Shown: positions 27,039 to 37,134 of the stretch, in pieces
Layout of the letters: every line of letters starts with the position of its first letter
Numbering within the stretch: the first letter of the stretch is position 1
Assembly: GCF_050717535.1 (NCBI RefSeq)
Contig: NZ_JBOITM010000080.1
Span: forward strand, 17,955 to 81,954
Origin: Clostridium_AD sp050717535
Lineage (GTDB): Bacteria; Bacillota; Clostridia; Clostridiales; Clostridiaceae
Reading direction: 5' to 3'
DNA length: 64,000 nucleotides
Made by a program: the position numbers and the translations under genes
The notes under the pieces: model-generated
The model's input: only the letters and a program-made list of their open reading frames with translations
Told to the model about the DNA's origin: nothing
The model's database searches: none

Positions 27039-29162
27039 ATGAAGGATTACAAGATTAATTTACGCGTAAAGAATATCTTGCAAAATATATGTAATGAAAA
27101 TGATTACATAACTATAGGAAAAATCGCAAAAGATCTAGAAGTTAGTGGGAGGACAGTACGCAGAGAAATCCCTGAGGTAGAGAAATTTCTTAAGCAAAAT
27201 GGAGTAAGTCTTGATAAAAAAACTGGAGTTGGCATTAAAATAATGGGTACGATTAAAGAGAAACAAGCTATTATTCAATTATTAAATGGAGAAAAAGGAG
27301 AAATAATATTTACTCCACTAGAAAGAAAAAATATAATTATAAGTGAACTACTTCAAAACCAAGAGCCAGTTAAGTTATATAATTTTACTAGAATTCTAAA
27401 AGTTACAGAAGCAACTATTAGTAATGATTTAGAAAAAACAGATGAATGGTTTAGAAAGCATAGCTTAAATCTAATTAGAAAACAAGGACTAGGTGTATAT
27501 GTAGAAGGTAAAGAAAATCATATAAGAAAAGCTATGGTTAGCTTAATCTATGAAAATACAAATGAAAGCCAGCTTTTAAATTTAATAAGAGAAAATTTAG
27601 ATAACTCAGAAGTTGTAGCACAAGACATTAAGGTTTCCTCTCGTAATAGATTACTTAATTTAATAGATAATGAGACAATAAAGAAAATAGAAGTTTTAAT
27701 TGAAACTATGGAGAAAGAAAGAGATTATAAGCTAGTTGATAGTGCCTTTGTTGGATTAATTGTTCATATTGCACTTGCCATTGAAAGAGTAAAGAAAGGT
27801 GATAAAATAACTATAAATGGCGAGTTCTTAAAAGAACTTAAAACAAGCTCGGAGTATTTAATTGCATCTGATTTGGCTATCAATATATCAAAATGTTTCA
27901 TGGTGGATATACCAGAGGATGAAATTGGGTATATAACAATGCATATAAAAGGATCTAAAAATTTTAAGGAGAAATACAAGACAGAAAATAAAACAATAGG
28001 AAGCTTTGAACTTGTAAAGTTAACCAAGGAAATTATTAAAATCGCAGAGATTGAAACAGGAAGATTCCTTGGAAATAATGAACATCTTCTAAATGGTCTG
28101 GTAAATCATCTTGGAACAGCCATTACAAGATTAAAAATGAAACTTGATATTAGAAATCCACTGTTAAAAGAAATTAAGGCTAATTATACTGATTTAATGA
28201 GGACTAGCACTAAATGTGCTAAGGTAGTAGAAAATTATATAGGCATAAAAATGCCTGAAGCTGAAATTGCATTTATCGCTATGCATTTAGGAGCTGCAAT
28301 TGAAAACAGCGAGAAAATAATCAAGCCTATTTACAAGGTGGCAATTGCGTGTGCTACAGGGATGGGAACTTCAAGACTTCTTGCAACAAGGATAAAAAAT
28401 GAGTATGATAACATTCAAATTGTGGATATTATATCTACAATTCATATCAAAGAGAGCATGCTAAGAGAGAAAGAGATAGATTTTATTATATCTACAGTTG
28501 ATATAGATAAATGTTTTAAACCAGTAGTTAGAGTAAACCCACTACTTTTTAAGGAAGATAAAGAGAAAATTTCAAAACAAATAAAAGATTTAGAAAGCGC
28601 AAATATTACTCATTCAAATAAAAAAATAAATAATATGGAATATAAGGAAGAATTGATTTTATTAAACATATATAGTGAAGCAATAATACAGATCTTAGAG
28701 AATTTCTTCTTTAAAGAGATTCATAAAATAAGTAGTGTAGATGAGCTAATAATCGAAGTGAGTAAGCTAATAGAGCATGATTCAAAACTTGAAGAAAAAT
28801 TAATAAGAGCACTAAGAGATAGAGAAGAAAAAGGAAATACAGTTATAACAGGACATGAGATGATATTACTTCATTGTAGAACTGACGCAGTAAAGGAACT
28901 ATATTTTGGTGTGGTAAAGCTTTCATCAAATTTAGAAATTTTAAATGGCTTAAATAATATTGAGCATATTATGATTGGAATTATATTGCTTGCACCAGAA
29001 GACTGTAGCGCAGCTTATCTAGAAGTTATTGGGTATGTAAGTAAGATGTTAATTGAAAGAGATAATTTCCTTAGGTATTTAAAAGATGGAGACAGCGATA
29101 ATGCGTTTAATGAATTAAATGATATATTAAAAGAATTTTATAGACAAAAGGTAAATAATTAA
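27039..29162 (+). CDS. mtlR: PRD-type transcriptional activator, MtlR-like
   Basis: The 707-residue regulator has an N-terminal HTH (about 15-80; YITIGKIAKDLEVSGRTVRR), a second winged-helix region, two PRDs (about 190-400), an EIIB-like domain with Cys438 in IACATGMGTSRL and an EIIA-like domain with His612 in HEMILLHCRTDAV. In this family, phosphorylation of PRDs by HPr and of the EIIB/EIIA-like sites by the PTS sets activity to substrate supply. GGAGGA precedes the ATG. It lies between the two mtlA copies, and mtlA2 starts 14 bases after its stop. Confidence 0.9.
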   Translation: MKDYKINLRVKNILQNICNENDYITIGKIAKDLEVSGRTVRREIPEVEKFLKQNGVSLDKKTGVGIKIMGTIKEKQAIIQLLNGEKGEIIFTPLERKNIIISELLQNQEPVKLYNFTRILKVTEATISNDLEKTDEWFRKHSLNLIRKQGLGVYVEGKENHIRKAMVSLIYENTNESQLLNLIRENLDNSEVVAQDIKVSSRNRLLNLIDNETIKKIEVLIETMEKERDYKLVDSAFVGLIVHIALAIERVKKGDKITINGEFLKELKTSSEYLIASDLAINISKCFMVDIPEDEIGYITMHIKGSKNFKEKYKTENKTIGSFELVKLTKEIIKIAEIETGRFLGNNEHLLNGLVNHLGTAITRLKMKLDIRNPLLKEIKANYTDLMRTSTKCAKVVENYIGIKMPEAEIAFIAMHLGAAIENSEKIIKPIYKVAIACATGMGTSRLLATRIKNEYDNIQIVDIISTIHIKESMLREKEIDFIISTVDIDKCFKPVVRVNPLLFKEDKEKISKQIKDLESANITHSNKKINNMEYKEELILLNIYSEAIIQILENFFFKEIHKISSVDELIIEVSKLIEHDSKLEEKLIRALRDREEKGNTVITGHEMILLHCRTDAVKELYFGVVKLSSNLEILNGLNNIEHIMIGIILLAPEDCSAAYLEVIGYVSKMLIERDNFLRYLKDGDSDNAFNELNDILKEFYRQKVNN

Positions 29163-29176
29163 TGGGGGTATGAGTT

Positions 29177-31087
29177 ATGGATAATACATCGCATACAAAA
29201 AATAAAGGTAAAACTAATGAACGAGTACAAAGTTTCGGGCGGTTTCTAAGTGGAATGATACTTCCCAATATAGGTGCATTTATTGCATGGGGATTGATTA
29301 CAGCATTATTTATACCAACTGGCTGGCGCCCTAATTCTAATTTTGCTAAATTAGTTGGTCCAATGATAACCTATCTTCTGCCTCTATTAATAGGTTATAC
29401 TGGTGGTAAAATGGTAGGTGGAACACGCGGTGGAGTAGTTGGTACAATTGCAACTATGGGTATTATAGTAGGAGCAGATATTCCAATGTTCATGGGCGCA
29501 ATGATAATGGGACCACTGGGTGGTTATGTTATAAAGAAATTCGATAAATCTATCGAAGGGAAAGTGCCGGCTGGTTTTGAAATGCTAATTAACAACTATG
29601 CGGCGGGTATACTTGGAGCTATTCTAGCATTGGTTGCATTTGTAGGAATTGGCCCACTAGTACTAGGGTTAAATGGTGTTCTAAAAAATGCAGTGGAAGT
29701 CATAGTAAAAGCAGGGCTATTACCACTGGCAGCTATATTTATAGAACCGGCAAAAATATTGTTTCTAAATAATGCAATAGGTAATGGAATTTTGGTGCCA
29801 ATAGGTGCCCAAGAAATTAAAACCATGGGAAAATCAGTATTTTTCTTATTAGAATCAAATCCAGGTCCTGGACTTGGAGTACTAGTAGCCTATTGGATGT
29901 TCGCAAAAGGTGCAGTAAAAGAATCAGCGCCTGGAGCAATAATAATTCACTTTCTAGGTGGAATACACGAAATTTACTTTCCTTATGTTTTGATGAATCC
30001 ACTACTTATAATAGCAGTAATTTGTGGTGGAGCAAGTGGAATATTTACCTTTCAAATTTTTGGAGCAGGATTAATTGCAGCAGCATCTCCAGGAAGTATA
30101 ATTGCTATAATTGCAATGACTCCTAAAGGAGGATATTTAGGAGTGCTGGCAGGTGTGCTTGTAGGCGCTGTGGTTTCATTTCTAGTATCATCTATTATAA
30201 TAAAGAGTAGTAATAAAAAGATAGATGATAAAGAATTCGAACAAGCAAAAATAAAATCTAGCAGTCTAAAATTAAAAAAGACAGATGAAACAAGTGATGT
30301 TATAGCTGAAATTTTTAACAAAGTAATATTTGCATGTGATGCTGGTATGGGTTCAAGTGCAATGGGAGCAACTACTTTAAGAACTAAATTTAAAAAAGCT
30401 GGATATGACATTGAAGTAGTGAATTGTGCAATCGAAGCTATCCCATCGGATGCTCAAATTGTTATTACTCATGAAAGTTTAACAGCAAGAGCTAGAAGTG
30501 TAGCACCAAAAGCTGAGCATATAGCAGTTAAAGATTTTCTTAATAACCCAGCCTTTGAGATTTTATCTAGCAGATTAAAACCCAATACTGACACGAAAAG
30601 TGATGTGAAAATAGAAACAAAAATAAATAGCAATGAAATGAGTGATAATAAAATTCTTCAAAAGAAAAACATAAAACTAGGGCTGGAAAGCACAGATAAA
30701 TATACAGCAATAAAAATGGCAGGAAGACTATTGTATGAAAGTGGATACGTAGAAGAAGAGTATATGGATGCTATGATTCAAAGAGAAGATGACCTTTCAA
30801 CCTATATTGGTAGTGGTGTAGCAATCCCACATGGAGTTGGGGAGGCTAAGAAAAATATTAAGAAGACCGGAATGGTAGTACTCCAATTTCCAAAAGGTGT
30901 TATGTTTGAAGATGAACTAGCTTATTTAGTAATTGGTATTGCTGGGGTTGGAAATGAACATTTACAAATACTTTCAAATATTGCCAATGCTATTGAAGGG
31001 GAAGATGATAGTATTACTAATATGTTAAAGAGTACAAAAGACGTTGAATACATCTATAACGTATTTACAGAGAAATCTGAAGGCTAA
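29177..31087 (+). CDS. mtlA: PTS mannitol-type transporter EIICBA (mtlA2)
   Basis: The second copy adds an EIIA domain. The 636 residues comprise EIIC (about 15-350), EIIB with Cys387 in ACDAGMGSSAMG, a flexible linker (about 470-500), and EIIA (about 500-636) with active His552 in GVAIPHGVGEA. It is thus self-sufficient after HPr. EIIC is nearly identical to mtlA1 down to DNA level; EIIB has diverged more (NCAIEAIPSD against HCAINEIPID). It is co-transcribed with mtlR, the kinase and the dehydrogenase. Confidence 0.93.
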   Translation: MDNTSHTKNKGKTNERVQSFGRFLSGMILPNIGAFIAWGLITALFIPTGWRPNSNFAKLVGPMITYLLPLLIGYTGGKMVGGTRGGVVGTIATMGIIVGADIPMFMGAMIMGPLGGYVIKKFDKSIEGKVPAGFEMLINNYAAGILGAILALVAFVGIGPLVLGLNGVLKNAVEVIVKAGLLPLAAIFIEPAKILFLNNAIGNGILVPIGAQEIKTMGKSVFFLLESNPGPGLGVLVAYWMFAKGAVKESAPGAIIIHFLGGIHEIYFPYVLMNPLLIIAVICGGASGIFTFQIFGAGLIAAASPGSIIAIIAMTPKGGYLGVLAGVLVGAVVSFLVSSIIIKSSNKKIDDKEFEQAKIKSSSLKLKKTDETSDVIAEIFNKVIFACDAGMGSSAMGATTLRTKFKKAGYDIEVVNCAIEAIPSDAQIVITHESLTARARSVAPKAEHIAVKDFLNNPAFEILSSRLKPNTDTKSDVKIETKINSNEMSDNKILQKKNIKLGLESTDKYTAIKMAGRLLYESGYVEEEYMDAMIQREDDLSTYIGSGVAIPHGVGEAKKNIKKTGMVVLQFPKGVMFEDELAYLVIGIAGVGNEHLQILSNIANAIEGEDDSITNMLKSTKDVEYIYNVFTEKSEG

Positions 31088-31110
31088 ATTTGAATTAAAG
31101 AGGTGAAGGT

Positions 31111-32040
31111 ATGATTACAACTATAACTTTAAATCCAGCAGTTGATAAGACTATTGAAATAAATAACTTTAGGGTAGGGAACGTTAATAGAGTGACATCC
31201 ATAAGAATTGATGCTGGTGGAAAAGGAATTAATGTATCAAAAGTAATAAAAAATTTGGGTTCTGAGAGTAAAGCGATGGGAATTGTTTCTGGTAAATCGG
31301 GTCAGTTCATAAAAGAATATTTGGATGAGATAAGGATTGTAAATGACTTTGTTTTTTCAGAAGGAGAAACAAGAACAAATATAAAAATTGTAGACATAAT
31401 TAATCACACCAATACTGATATTAATGAAGCAGGGCCGCAGGCAAGTTTAAAAGACTTAAATGAGGTAAGTGATAAAATTTTTAATAATATAAGCAGTGAA
31501 GATATACTAATTCTGTCAGGAAGCGTGCCTAGCAACGTAGATAAAAAGATTTATGGTAATTGGATTACTAAGGCAAAAGAAAAAGGCGCAAAGACTATAT
31601 TAGATGCAGATGGTGAGTTACTTAAATATGGTATTTTAGCTGGACCTTATCTTGTGAAACCTAATATCGATGAGCTTGAAGGCATGTTTAATAAAAAGAT
31701 AAATGGTGTACAAGAAACCGTGGAAATAGCAAAAGGTTTGCTGGAATATGGTATCATTATTGTAGCGGTATCTTTAGGAGGCCAGGGAGCAATTTTTGTA
31801 ACTAAGGAAAACACTATATATGCACATGGACTTAAAGTAGATGTTAAAAGCACAGTAGGAGCAGGAGACTCAATGGTTGCAGCTCTTGCATATTCTATCG
31901 AAAAGGGTCTTAGCTTTGAAGAAACCGTGAAACTATCTGTAGCTACTGGTGCAGCTAATGTGATGACAGAAGGAACAAAAGCAAGTGATATCAAAACAAT
32001 AGTTGAACTTGAAAAGCAAGTTGTATTTGAATATTTATAA
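31111..32040 (+). CDS. fruK: 1-phosphofructokinase (PfkB family)
   Basis: FruK-type enzymes phosphorylate fructose-1-P at C6 to fructose-1,6-bisphosphate. The 309 residues show TLNPAVDKTI at the N terminus, DAGGKGINVSKVI (sugar site), LSGSVPSNV, KPNIDELE and the PfkB signature with catalytic Asp253 in STVGAGDSMVAAL. Tagatose-6-P kinase (LacC) is a close relative and cannot be excluded. GAGGTG precedes the ATG. Its place between a mannitol transporter and a polyol-phosphate dehydrogenase suggests that the pathway passes through a ketose-1-phosphate. Confidence 0.85.
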   Translation: MITTITLNPAVDKTIEINNFRVGNVNRVTSIRIDAGGKGINVSKVIKNLGSESKAMGIVSGKSGQFIKEYLDEIRIVNDFVFSEGETRTNIKIVDIINHTNTDINEAGPQASLKDLNEVSDKIFNNISSEDILILSGSVPSNVDKKIYGNWITKAKEKGAKTILDADGELLKYGILAGPYLVKPNIDELEGMFNKKINGVQETVEIAKGLLEYGIIIVAVSLGGQGAIFVTKENTIYAHGLKVDVKSTVGAGDSMVAALAYSIEKGLSFEETVKLSVATGAANVMTEGTKASDIKTIVELEKQVVFEYL

Positions 32041-32065
32041 TAAATAAACAAAGGTGGTAATTTAT

Positions 32066-33325
32066 ATGAAAACAAGAGCAGTAAGATTATATGGTAAAAA
32101 AGATTTAAGAATGGAGGAATTTGAACTACCTGAAATAAAAGATGATGAAATACTAGTGAAAGTAGTATCAGACAGTATATGTATGTCAACCTATAAAGCA
32201 GCAATACTTGGAAGTGACCATAAGAGAGTACCTAGTGATGTAGCAGTTAACCCAGTAATTGTAGGACATGAAATGGCAGGAGATATAGTGCAAGTAGGTT
32301 CAAAATGGAAAAATGACTTTAAAGTTGGAAATAAATTTTCTATGCAACCAGCATTAAATTATAAAGGAAGTATGGATTCACCAGGATATTCTTATAAATA
32401 TTGTGGTGGAGACGCGACTTATATAATAATGCCACAAGAAGTAATGGAACTCGGCTGTTTATTAAATTATGATGGTAAAGCATATTATGAAGCATCACTT
32501 GCTGAACCAATGTCTTGTATTATCGGAGGTTTTCATGCGAGTTTCCATACTGTAATGGGTAGTTATGAGCATAAAATGGGAATAGTTGAAGGGGGCAAGC
32601 TTGCAATGCTCGCTGCTGCTGGTCCTATGGGTCTAGGTGCAATTGATTATGCTATGCATTGCGCACGAAAGCCTGGTCTAATTGTAGTAACTGATATAGA
32701 ACAAAGTAGATTAGACAGGGCGAGAGCAATATTTACAAAGGAAGATGCAAAGGAAGCTGGAATAGAATTGATATTTGTAAATACAAAGGATATAGCAGAT
32801 GTTCCTAGCTATTTAAGGGAATTAACAGGCGGAACAGGTTTTGATGATGTATTTGTATATTCTCCAGTTAAACCAGTGGTTGAACAAGGAGATCAAATAT
32901 TAGGTAGAGATGGCTGCTTAAATTTCTTTGCAGGTCCTACAGATACTAAGTTTTCAGCTACATTTAATTTTTACAATGTGCATTATCAATCTACTCATAC
33001 TATTGGAACCACTGGTGGAAATACAAATGATATGATTGAGTCATTAAGAATGACAGAAAAAAATATTATAAATCCAGCAGTTATGGTTACTCACATTGGA
33101 GGACTTGATGCCGCAGCTGACGCAACACTTAAATTAACGCAGGCGCCAGCAGGTAAAAAATTAATATATACAAATATATTTATGGATATTACTGCAATTG
33201 ATGAGTTTGAAGAAAAAGGTAAAGTAGATCTGCGTTTTAAAAAATTGGCGGAAATTACTAAAAACAACAAGGGTCTTTGGTGTGAAGAAGCAGAAAATTA
33301 CTTGTTGCAAAATTGGAAAATGTAG
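32066..33325 (+). CDS. Zinc-type dehydrogenase, sorbose-1-phosphate reductase-like
   Basis: The 419-residue MDR-family protein has an N-terminal catalytic domain (DSICMSTYKAAILGSDHKRV, VIVGHEMAGDI) and a nucleotide-binding domain (AAAGPMGLGAIDYAM, VVTDIEQSRLDRA). It resembles SorE, which interconverts glucitol-6-P and L-sorbose-1-P by acting on the carbon next to the phosphorylated one. After a mannitol PTS, the analogous reaction would give fructose-1-P, substrate of the preceding kinase. The ATG chosen follows AAAGGTGG; a GTG four codons earlier overlaps it. It is the last gene of the operon. Confidence 0.7.
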   Translation: MKTRAVRLYGKKDLRMEEFELPEIKDDEILVKVVSDSICMSTYKAAILGSDHKRVPSDVAVNPVIVGHEMAGDIVQVGSKWKNDFKVGNKFSMQPALNYKGSMDSPGYSYKYCGGDATYIIMPQEVMELGCLLNYDGKAYYEASLAEPMSCIIGGFHASFHTVMGSYEHKMGIVEGGKLAMLAAAGPMGLGAIDYAMHCARKPGLIVVTDIEQSRLDRARAIFTKEDAKEAGIELIFVNTKDIADVPSYLRELTGGTGFDDVFVYSPVKPVVEQGDQILGRDGCLNFFAGPTDTKFSATFNFYNVHYQSTHTIGTTGGNTNDMIESLRMTEKNIINPAVMVTHIGGLDAAADATLKLTQAPAGKKLIYTNIFMDITAIDEFEEKGKVDLRFKKLAEITKNNKGLWCEEAENYLLQNWKM

Positions 33326-33353
33326 TAAAAGAATAAAAAAATTATGGAGAAAA

Positions 33354-33400
33354 TAAATAAAGATGATATATTCAAAATATTGAATATATCATCTTTATTT
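33354..33400 (+). terminator. Terminator of the hexitol operon
   Basis: AAATAAAGATGATATATTCA pairs with its exact inverse around AATA. Confidence 0.8.
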
Positions 33401-33422
33401 AATGAAAAAATTATAATTTAAT

Positions 33423-33464
33423 AAAGATGCCACTTGCCACGTGGGTGACAAGTGGCATCTTTTT
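33423..33464 (-). terminator. Terminator of tkt, bidirectional
   Basis: AAAGATGCCACTTG pairs with CAAGTGGCATCTTT; T runs flank the stem in both directions. Confidence 0.85.
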
Positions 33465-33465
33465 C

Positions 33466-35457
33466 TTATTTGTTCAGAAGTCTAAGCGCTCTATCAACAA
33501 CATTTTCTGTTGTAAATCCGAACTCTTTGAATAGTTTATCTGCTGGAGCAGAAGCTCCAAATCTATCCATACAAATTATATCTCCGTCTAGACCAACATA
33601 TTTATACCAACCCAAAGCAGAAGCTGCCTCCACTGCCAGTCTAACTCTTAGAGCTTTTGGCAATATAGATTCCTTATACTCATCCGATTGTGCATCAAAT
33701 AGTTCTAAACAAGGCATGCTTACTACTCTAGCCTTTATCCCTTTTTCATTTAATACTTTGGCACCCTCATAAATAAATTCTACCTCAGAACCAGAAGCCA
33801 TTAAAATGATATCAGGGTTTTTACCTTTATCTTCATAGGTCTTTAATACATAGGCACCCTTTAAGGCTTCCATTGAGGTCTCTGCATATAAAGGAAGATT
33901 CTGCCTTGTAAGTATTAATGCCGTAGGTGTTGTTTTTGAAGTCATTGCAACATACCATCCAACTGCTGTTTCTTTAGAATCAGCTGGTCTAAATACATTA
34001 AAGTTTGGTAGAGCCCTGAGTGCTGCAAGATGTTCTATTGGTTCATGAGTCGGACCATCTTCACCAACTGCGATACTATCATGAGTTAAAACATAAGTTA
34101 CTGGAAGACCCATAAGAGCAGATAATCTCATAGCACCCTTCATATAATCACTAAATACAAAGAAAGTCGAAACAAAAGGTTTAAGACCACCATGGACATA
34201 GATGCCATTTGCTATAGCTGCCATGGCATGTTCTCTTACTCCAAAATGAAGATTAGATCCATTTCTATCGTCGACAGAAAAGTTGCCCATGCCTTTCATA
34301 TACGTTTTATTAGAGGGAGCAAGATCTGCTGAACCTCCTATAAGGTTTGGTACATATTTAGCTAATATGTTTATTATTGCGCCAGAAGAGTTTCTTGTTG
34401 CAGCTTTGCCTTCAAACTTCCACATTTCTTCTACCTTAAGTAAATCAGTAGAAAGTTCGCCACTTTGCCATGATTCATATTCACTAGCAAGTTCAGGATT
34501 CTTTTCTTTATATTGAGTGTAAAGTATGTTCCAATCTTCTTCTTTTTTTGCAAGTTCTGATTTTATGTTTTCCATATGTTTAGTTACTTGCGTTGGAACT
34601 GTAAAAGGTTCTTCACTCCAGCCTAAGCATTTTTTCATCTCTATTATATTGGCTTCTCCAAGAGGTTCGCCATGTGCTGATGCGGTACCTTGTTTTTTAG
34701 CACAACCAAATCCTATAATAGTTTTCACTACAATAAAGGAAGGCTTATTTAGTTCAAGTTTTGCAGTTTCAAGGGCATTACTTATTGCTTCCATATTATT
34801 GCCATCTTCTACATATAAAACCTGCCATCCATAGGCATCAAATCTTTTTCCTACATCTTCTGTAAATGCTATATCTGTACTTCCTTCAATAGATATACTA
34901 TTTGAGTCATACATTACAATAAGTTTAGAAAGGCCCAAGGTACCTGCAAGAGATGCTGCTTCTCCAGAGATCCCTTCCATATTGTCACCATCACCACAAA
35001 TAGCAAAGGTATAATGATCTACAATAGCATGTTCACTTGTATTGAATTTTGCTGCAAGATGGCTTTCAGCTATTGCCATACCTACTGCATTAGCAATTCC
35101 TTGACCTAAAGGGCCAGTGGTAACTTCAACGCCTGTTGTATGACCATACTCAGGATGACCAGGTGTTAAGCTTCCGAATTGTCTGAAATTCTTTATATCT
35201 TCAATAGTTAAACCATATCCAAAAAGATGGAGAAGTGAATATTCAAGCATTGATCCATGTCCTGCGGATAATATAAATCTATCTCTATCTTGCCATTTTG
35301 AATTTTTAGGGTTGTGCTTCATATGTTTTGACCATAATGTGTAAGCCATTGGTGCCACTCCAAGGGGAAGCCCCGGATGTCCTGAATTTGCCTTTTGTAT
35401 TGCCTCTGCGGATAAAATCCTTATAGTATCTACGGTTAATTGTTCAATTTTACTCAA
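33466..35457 (-). CDS. tkt: Transketolase
   Basis: Transketolase moves two-carbon ketol units in the non-oxidative pentose phosphate pathway. At 663 residues it is full length: an N-terminal TPP domain (SGHPGLPLGVAPMAYTLW, TGPLGQGIANAVGMA, thiamine motif GDGDNMEGISGEAASLA), a pyrimidine-binding domain (FGVREHAMAAIANGI, HDSIAVGEDGPTHEPIEHLA) and a C-terminal domain. The start is TTG, after AAGGAGG. It faces the hexitol operon tail to tail and so is not part of it. It is monocistronic. Confidence 0.97.
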   Translation of the reverse strand: MSKIEQLTVDTIRILSAEAIQKANSGHPGLPLGVAPMAYTLWSKHMKHNPKNSKWQDRDRFILSAGHGSMLEYSLLHLFGYGLTIEDIKNFRQFGSLTPGHPEYGHTTGVEVTTGPLGQGIANAVGMAIAESHLAAKFNTSEHAIVDHYTFAICGDGDNMEGISGEAASLAGTLGLSKLIVMYDSNSISIEGSTDIAFTEDVGKRFDAYGWQVLYVEDGNNMEAISNALETAKLELNKPSFIVVKTIIGFGCAKKQGTASAHGEPLGEANIIEMKKCLGWSEEPFTVPTQVTKHMENIKSELAKKEEDWNILYTQYKEKNPELASEYESWQSGELSTDLLKVEEMWKFEGKAATRNSSGAIINILAKYVPNLIGGSADLAPSNKTYMKGMGNFSVDDRNGSNLHFGVREHAMAAIANGIYVHGGLKPFVSTFFVFSDYMKGAMRLSALMGLPVTYVLTHDSIAVGEDGPTHEPIEHLAALRALPNFNVFRPADSKETAVGWYVAMTSKTTPTALILTRQNLPLYAETSMEALKGAYVLKTYEDKGKNPDIILMASGSEVEFIYEGAKVLNEKGIKARVVSMPCLELFDAQSDEYKESILPKALRVRLAVEAASALGWYKYVGLDGDIICMDRFGASAPADKLFKEFGFTTENVVDRALRLLNK

Positions 35458-35587
35458 TTTAATTTCCTCCTTATTTATATATGTTATTTTTGAACTTTTA
35501 AAATTAACTTATAATAAATGTATGTCTTATATAAATATAAAAGATTATTCTGTAGATTGCAAGAACTTATCTTTTTGATAAAGATAA

Positions 35588-36934
35588 TTATTCCTTATCT
35601 TTATCACCAAACAGTTTTTTTTGAAAATTATACTTTAAGACAACATCTATACTTGTAGAATCACTTAGTTCTTTGCTTTCATCATATTTAATTGATGGAG
35701 TTTTACTTGTGACAAGAATTTGTGTTGGATAAATACTTGTATGGCCCATAATTAAATATGCAACTACACAGGCTATAGATGTATATATACCTGTAGAATG
35801 CCCAAATAGTTCTAAGGCTATTATAATAGCAGCGATAGGTGTATTAGCACAACAACCGAAAAACGCTGCCATACCTATAGCAGAAAAAAAAGCTATATTT
35901 TGGTTGAAAATAGTAGCCCAGGTATTTCCAAGAGAACTACCTATGTAAAGCATAGGTGTTAAAATTCCGCCGCTTCCCCCACTTGATAGTGTTATAGCTG
36001 TGGTAAACATCTTGAATAGTGATGAAAAACCATTCAGTTTCTCACCTGCCATAGCCCTATGTAAAACCTCTTCTCCTATGCCAATGTAGTCATTAGATCC
36101 AACAAGAAGAACAAATACAATAATAATTAATCCTCCGACTATACCCTTAAGTGGGTTATAAAATTTTATTTTCTCAAACAATTTTTCTACAAAATTAACA
36201 AAGGCGATAAAAAATCTTGCAGCAATTCCTATGAATATACCAAATGCAATTATCTTCAAAAACATTGTTATACGATATTTAGGTACAAATGCTATTGAGA
36301 AACTTAAAGCACTAGTCCCTATATATAGTCCTGTAAAATAGCTGGCATAAGATGCTATAACAGATGGTAGGAGGGATACATATGAAATTTTACCAATGTA
36401 TAAAACTTCAGCTGCAAATATTGCCGCGCCAATGGGTGCACCAAAAACTGCAACAAAACCTGCACTTATCCCACAGACTACAAGTCTTTTTGTATCGATG
36501 TCATCCATTTTAAAAAGCTTACCTACAAGGGAGGCAATTCCACTTCCTATCTGAGTTCCGGGGCCTTCCATTCCTACTGAACCACCAAAAATTATAGTGA
36601 TTAGTGTGGAAACAAGTTTAATGGGAACAATTTTAAAGTCGCTTCTTCCTGAATTTTTATGAACAGTTTCAATTGCCTTTTCTGTTCCGTGACCTTTTGC
36701 ATCCGGGGCAAATTTTATTATTATAAAAGAACTTAAAAATAAGGCTATTGGGAGGAAAAGATAATAGTAATTTATATTAGATACATAGCTAACTCCAAAG
36801 GAGACTAGCTTAATAAAAAGCGCAACCACAGTTCCTACAATAATGCCAATGAAAGTTGATATACATATCCATTTTATTGCACTTATAAAGAAAATAGATT
36901 GCTCCTTATAGTAACTTTTGATTTTTTTATCCAT
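35588..36934 (-). CDS. ClC-family chloride channel/antiporter
   Basis: The 448-residue protein has about 11-12 membrane helices. ClC motifs are present: a GMEGPGTQIGSGIASLVG segment (the Glu of the G-x-E-G-P gate is kept) near residue 120, APIGAAIFAAEVLY near 166, and SSGGSGGILTPMLYIGSSLG near 315. Whether it is a channel or a proton antiporter cannot be decided by eye. There is no CBS domain; the tail is short and charged. GAGGG precedes the ATG. It lies between tkt and a YesL-type gene, all on the minus strand with gaps of more than 100 bases. Confidence 0.9.
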   Translation of the reverse strand: MDKKIKSYYKEQSIFFISAIKWICISTFIGIIVGTVVALFIKLVSFGVSYVSNINYYYLFLPIALFLSSFIIIKFAPDAKGHGTEKAIETVHKNSGRSDFKIVPIKLVSTLITIIFGGSVGMEGPGTQIGSGIASLVGKLFKMDDIDTKRLVVCGISAGFVAVFGAPIGAAIFAAEVLYIGKISYVSLLPSVIASYASYFTGLYIGTSALSFSIAFVPKYRITMFLKIIAFGIFIGIAARFFIAFVNFVEKLFEKIKFYNPLKGIVGGLIIIVFVLLVGSNDYIGIGEEVLHRAMAGEKLNGFSSLFKMFTTAITLSSGGSGGILTPMLYIGSSLGNTWATIFNQNIAFFSAIGMAAFFGCCANTPIAAIIIALELFGHSTGIYTSIACVVAYLIMGHTSIYPTQILVTSKTPSIKYDESKELSDSTSIDVVLKYNFQKKLFGDKDKE

Positions 36935-37050
36935 TTCAACCCTCTTTCTGTTTTACATTAATATTGATGAGTCTAAAGTATATTATGTAATTGTCTCATA
37001 CTTTATATTTTAGCACACATAGAGGTAGAAATGAAAAAAACTTAACATAA

Positions 37051-37092
37051 CGAGTAGATACTATTTTAAATTTGTTAAATAGTATCTACTCG
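37051..37092 (-). terminator. Hairpin after the YesL-type gene
   Basis: CGAGTAGATACTATTT pairs with AAATAGTATCTACTCG. On the minus strand a T-rich tract follows after a few bases. Confidence 0.7.
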
Positions 37093-37134
37093 CCCCCTGC
37101 TTATAGTTTTATGTTTTTAGTTTTATAATATTCT

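Noticed and set aside
25924..30126. Repeated frames of 61 and 77 codons in both mtlA genes
   Set aside because: They recur only because the two genes are near-identical; they are antisense or out-of-frame readings.
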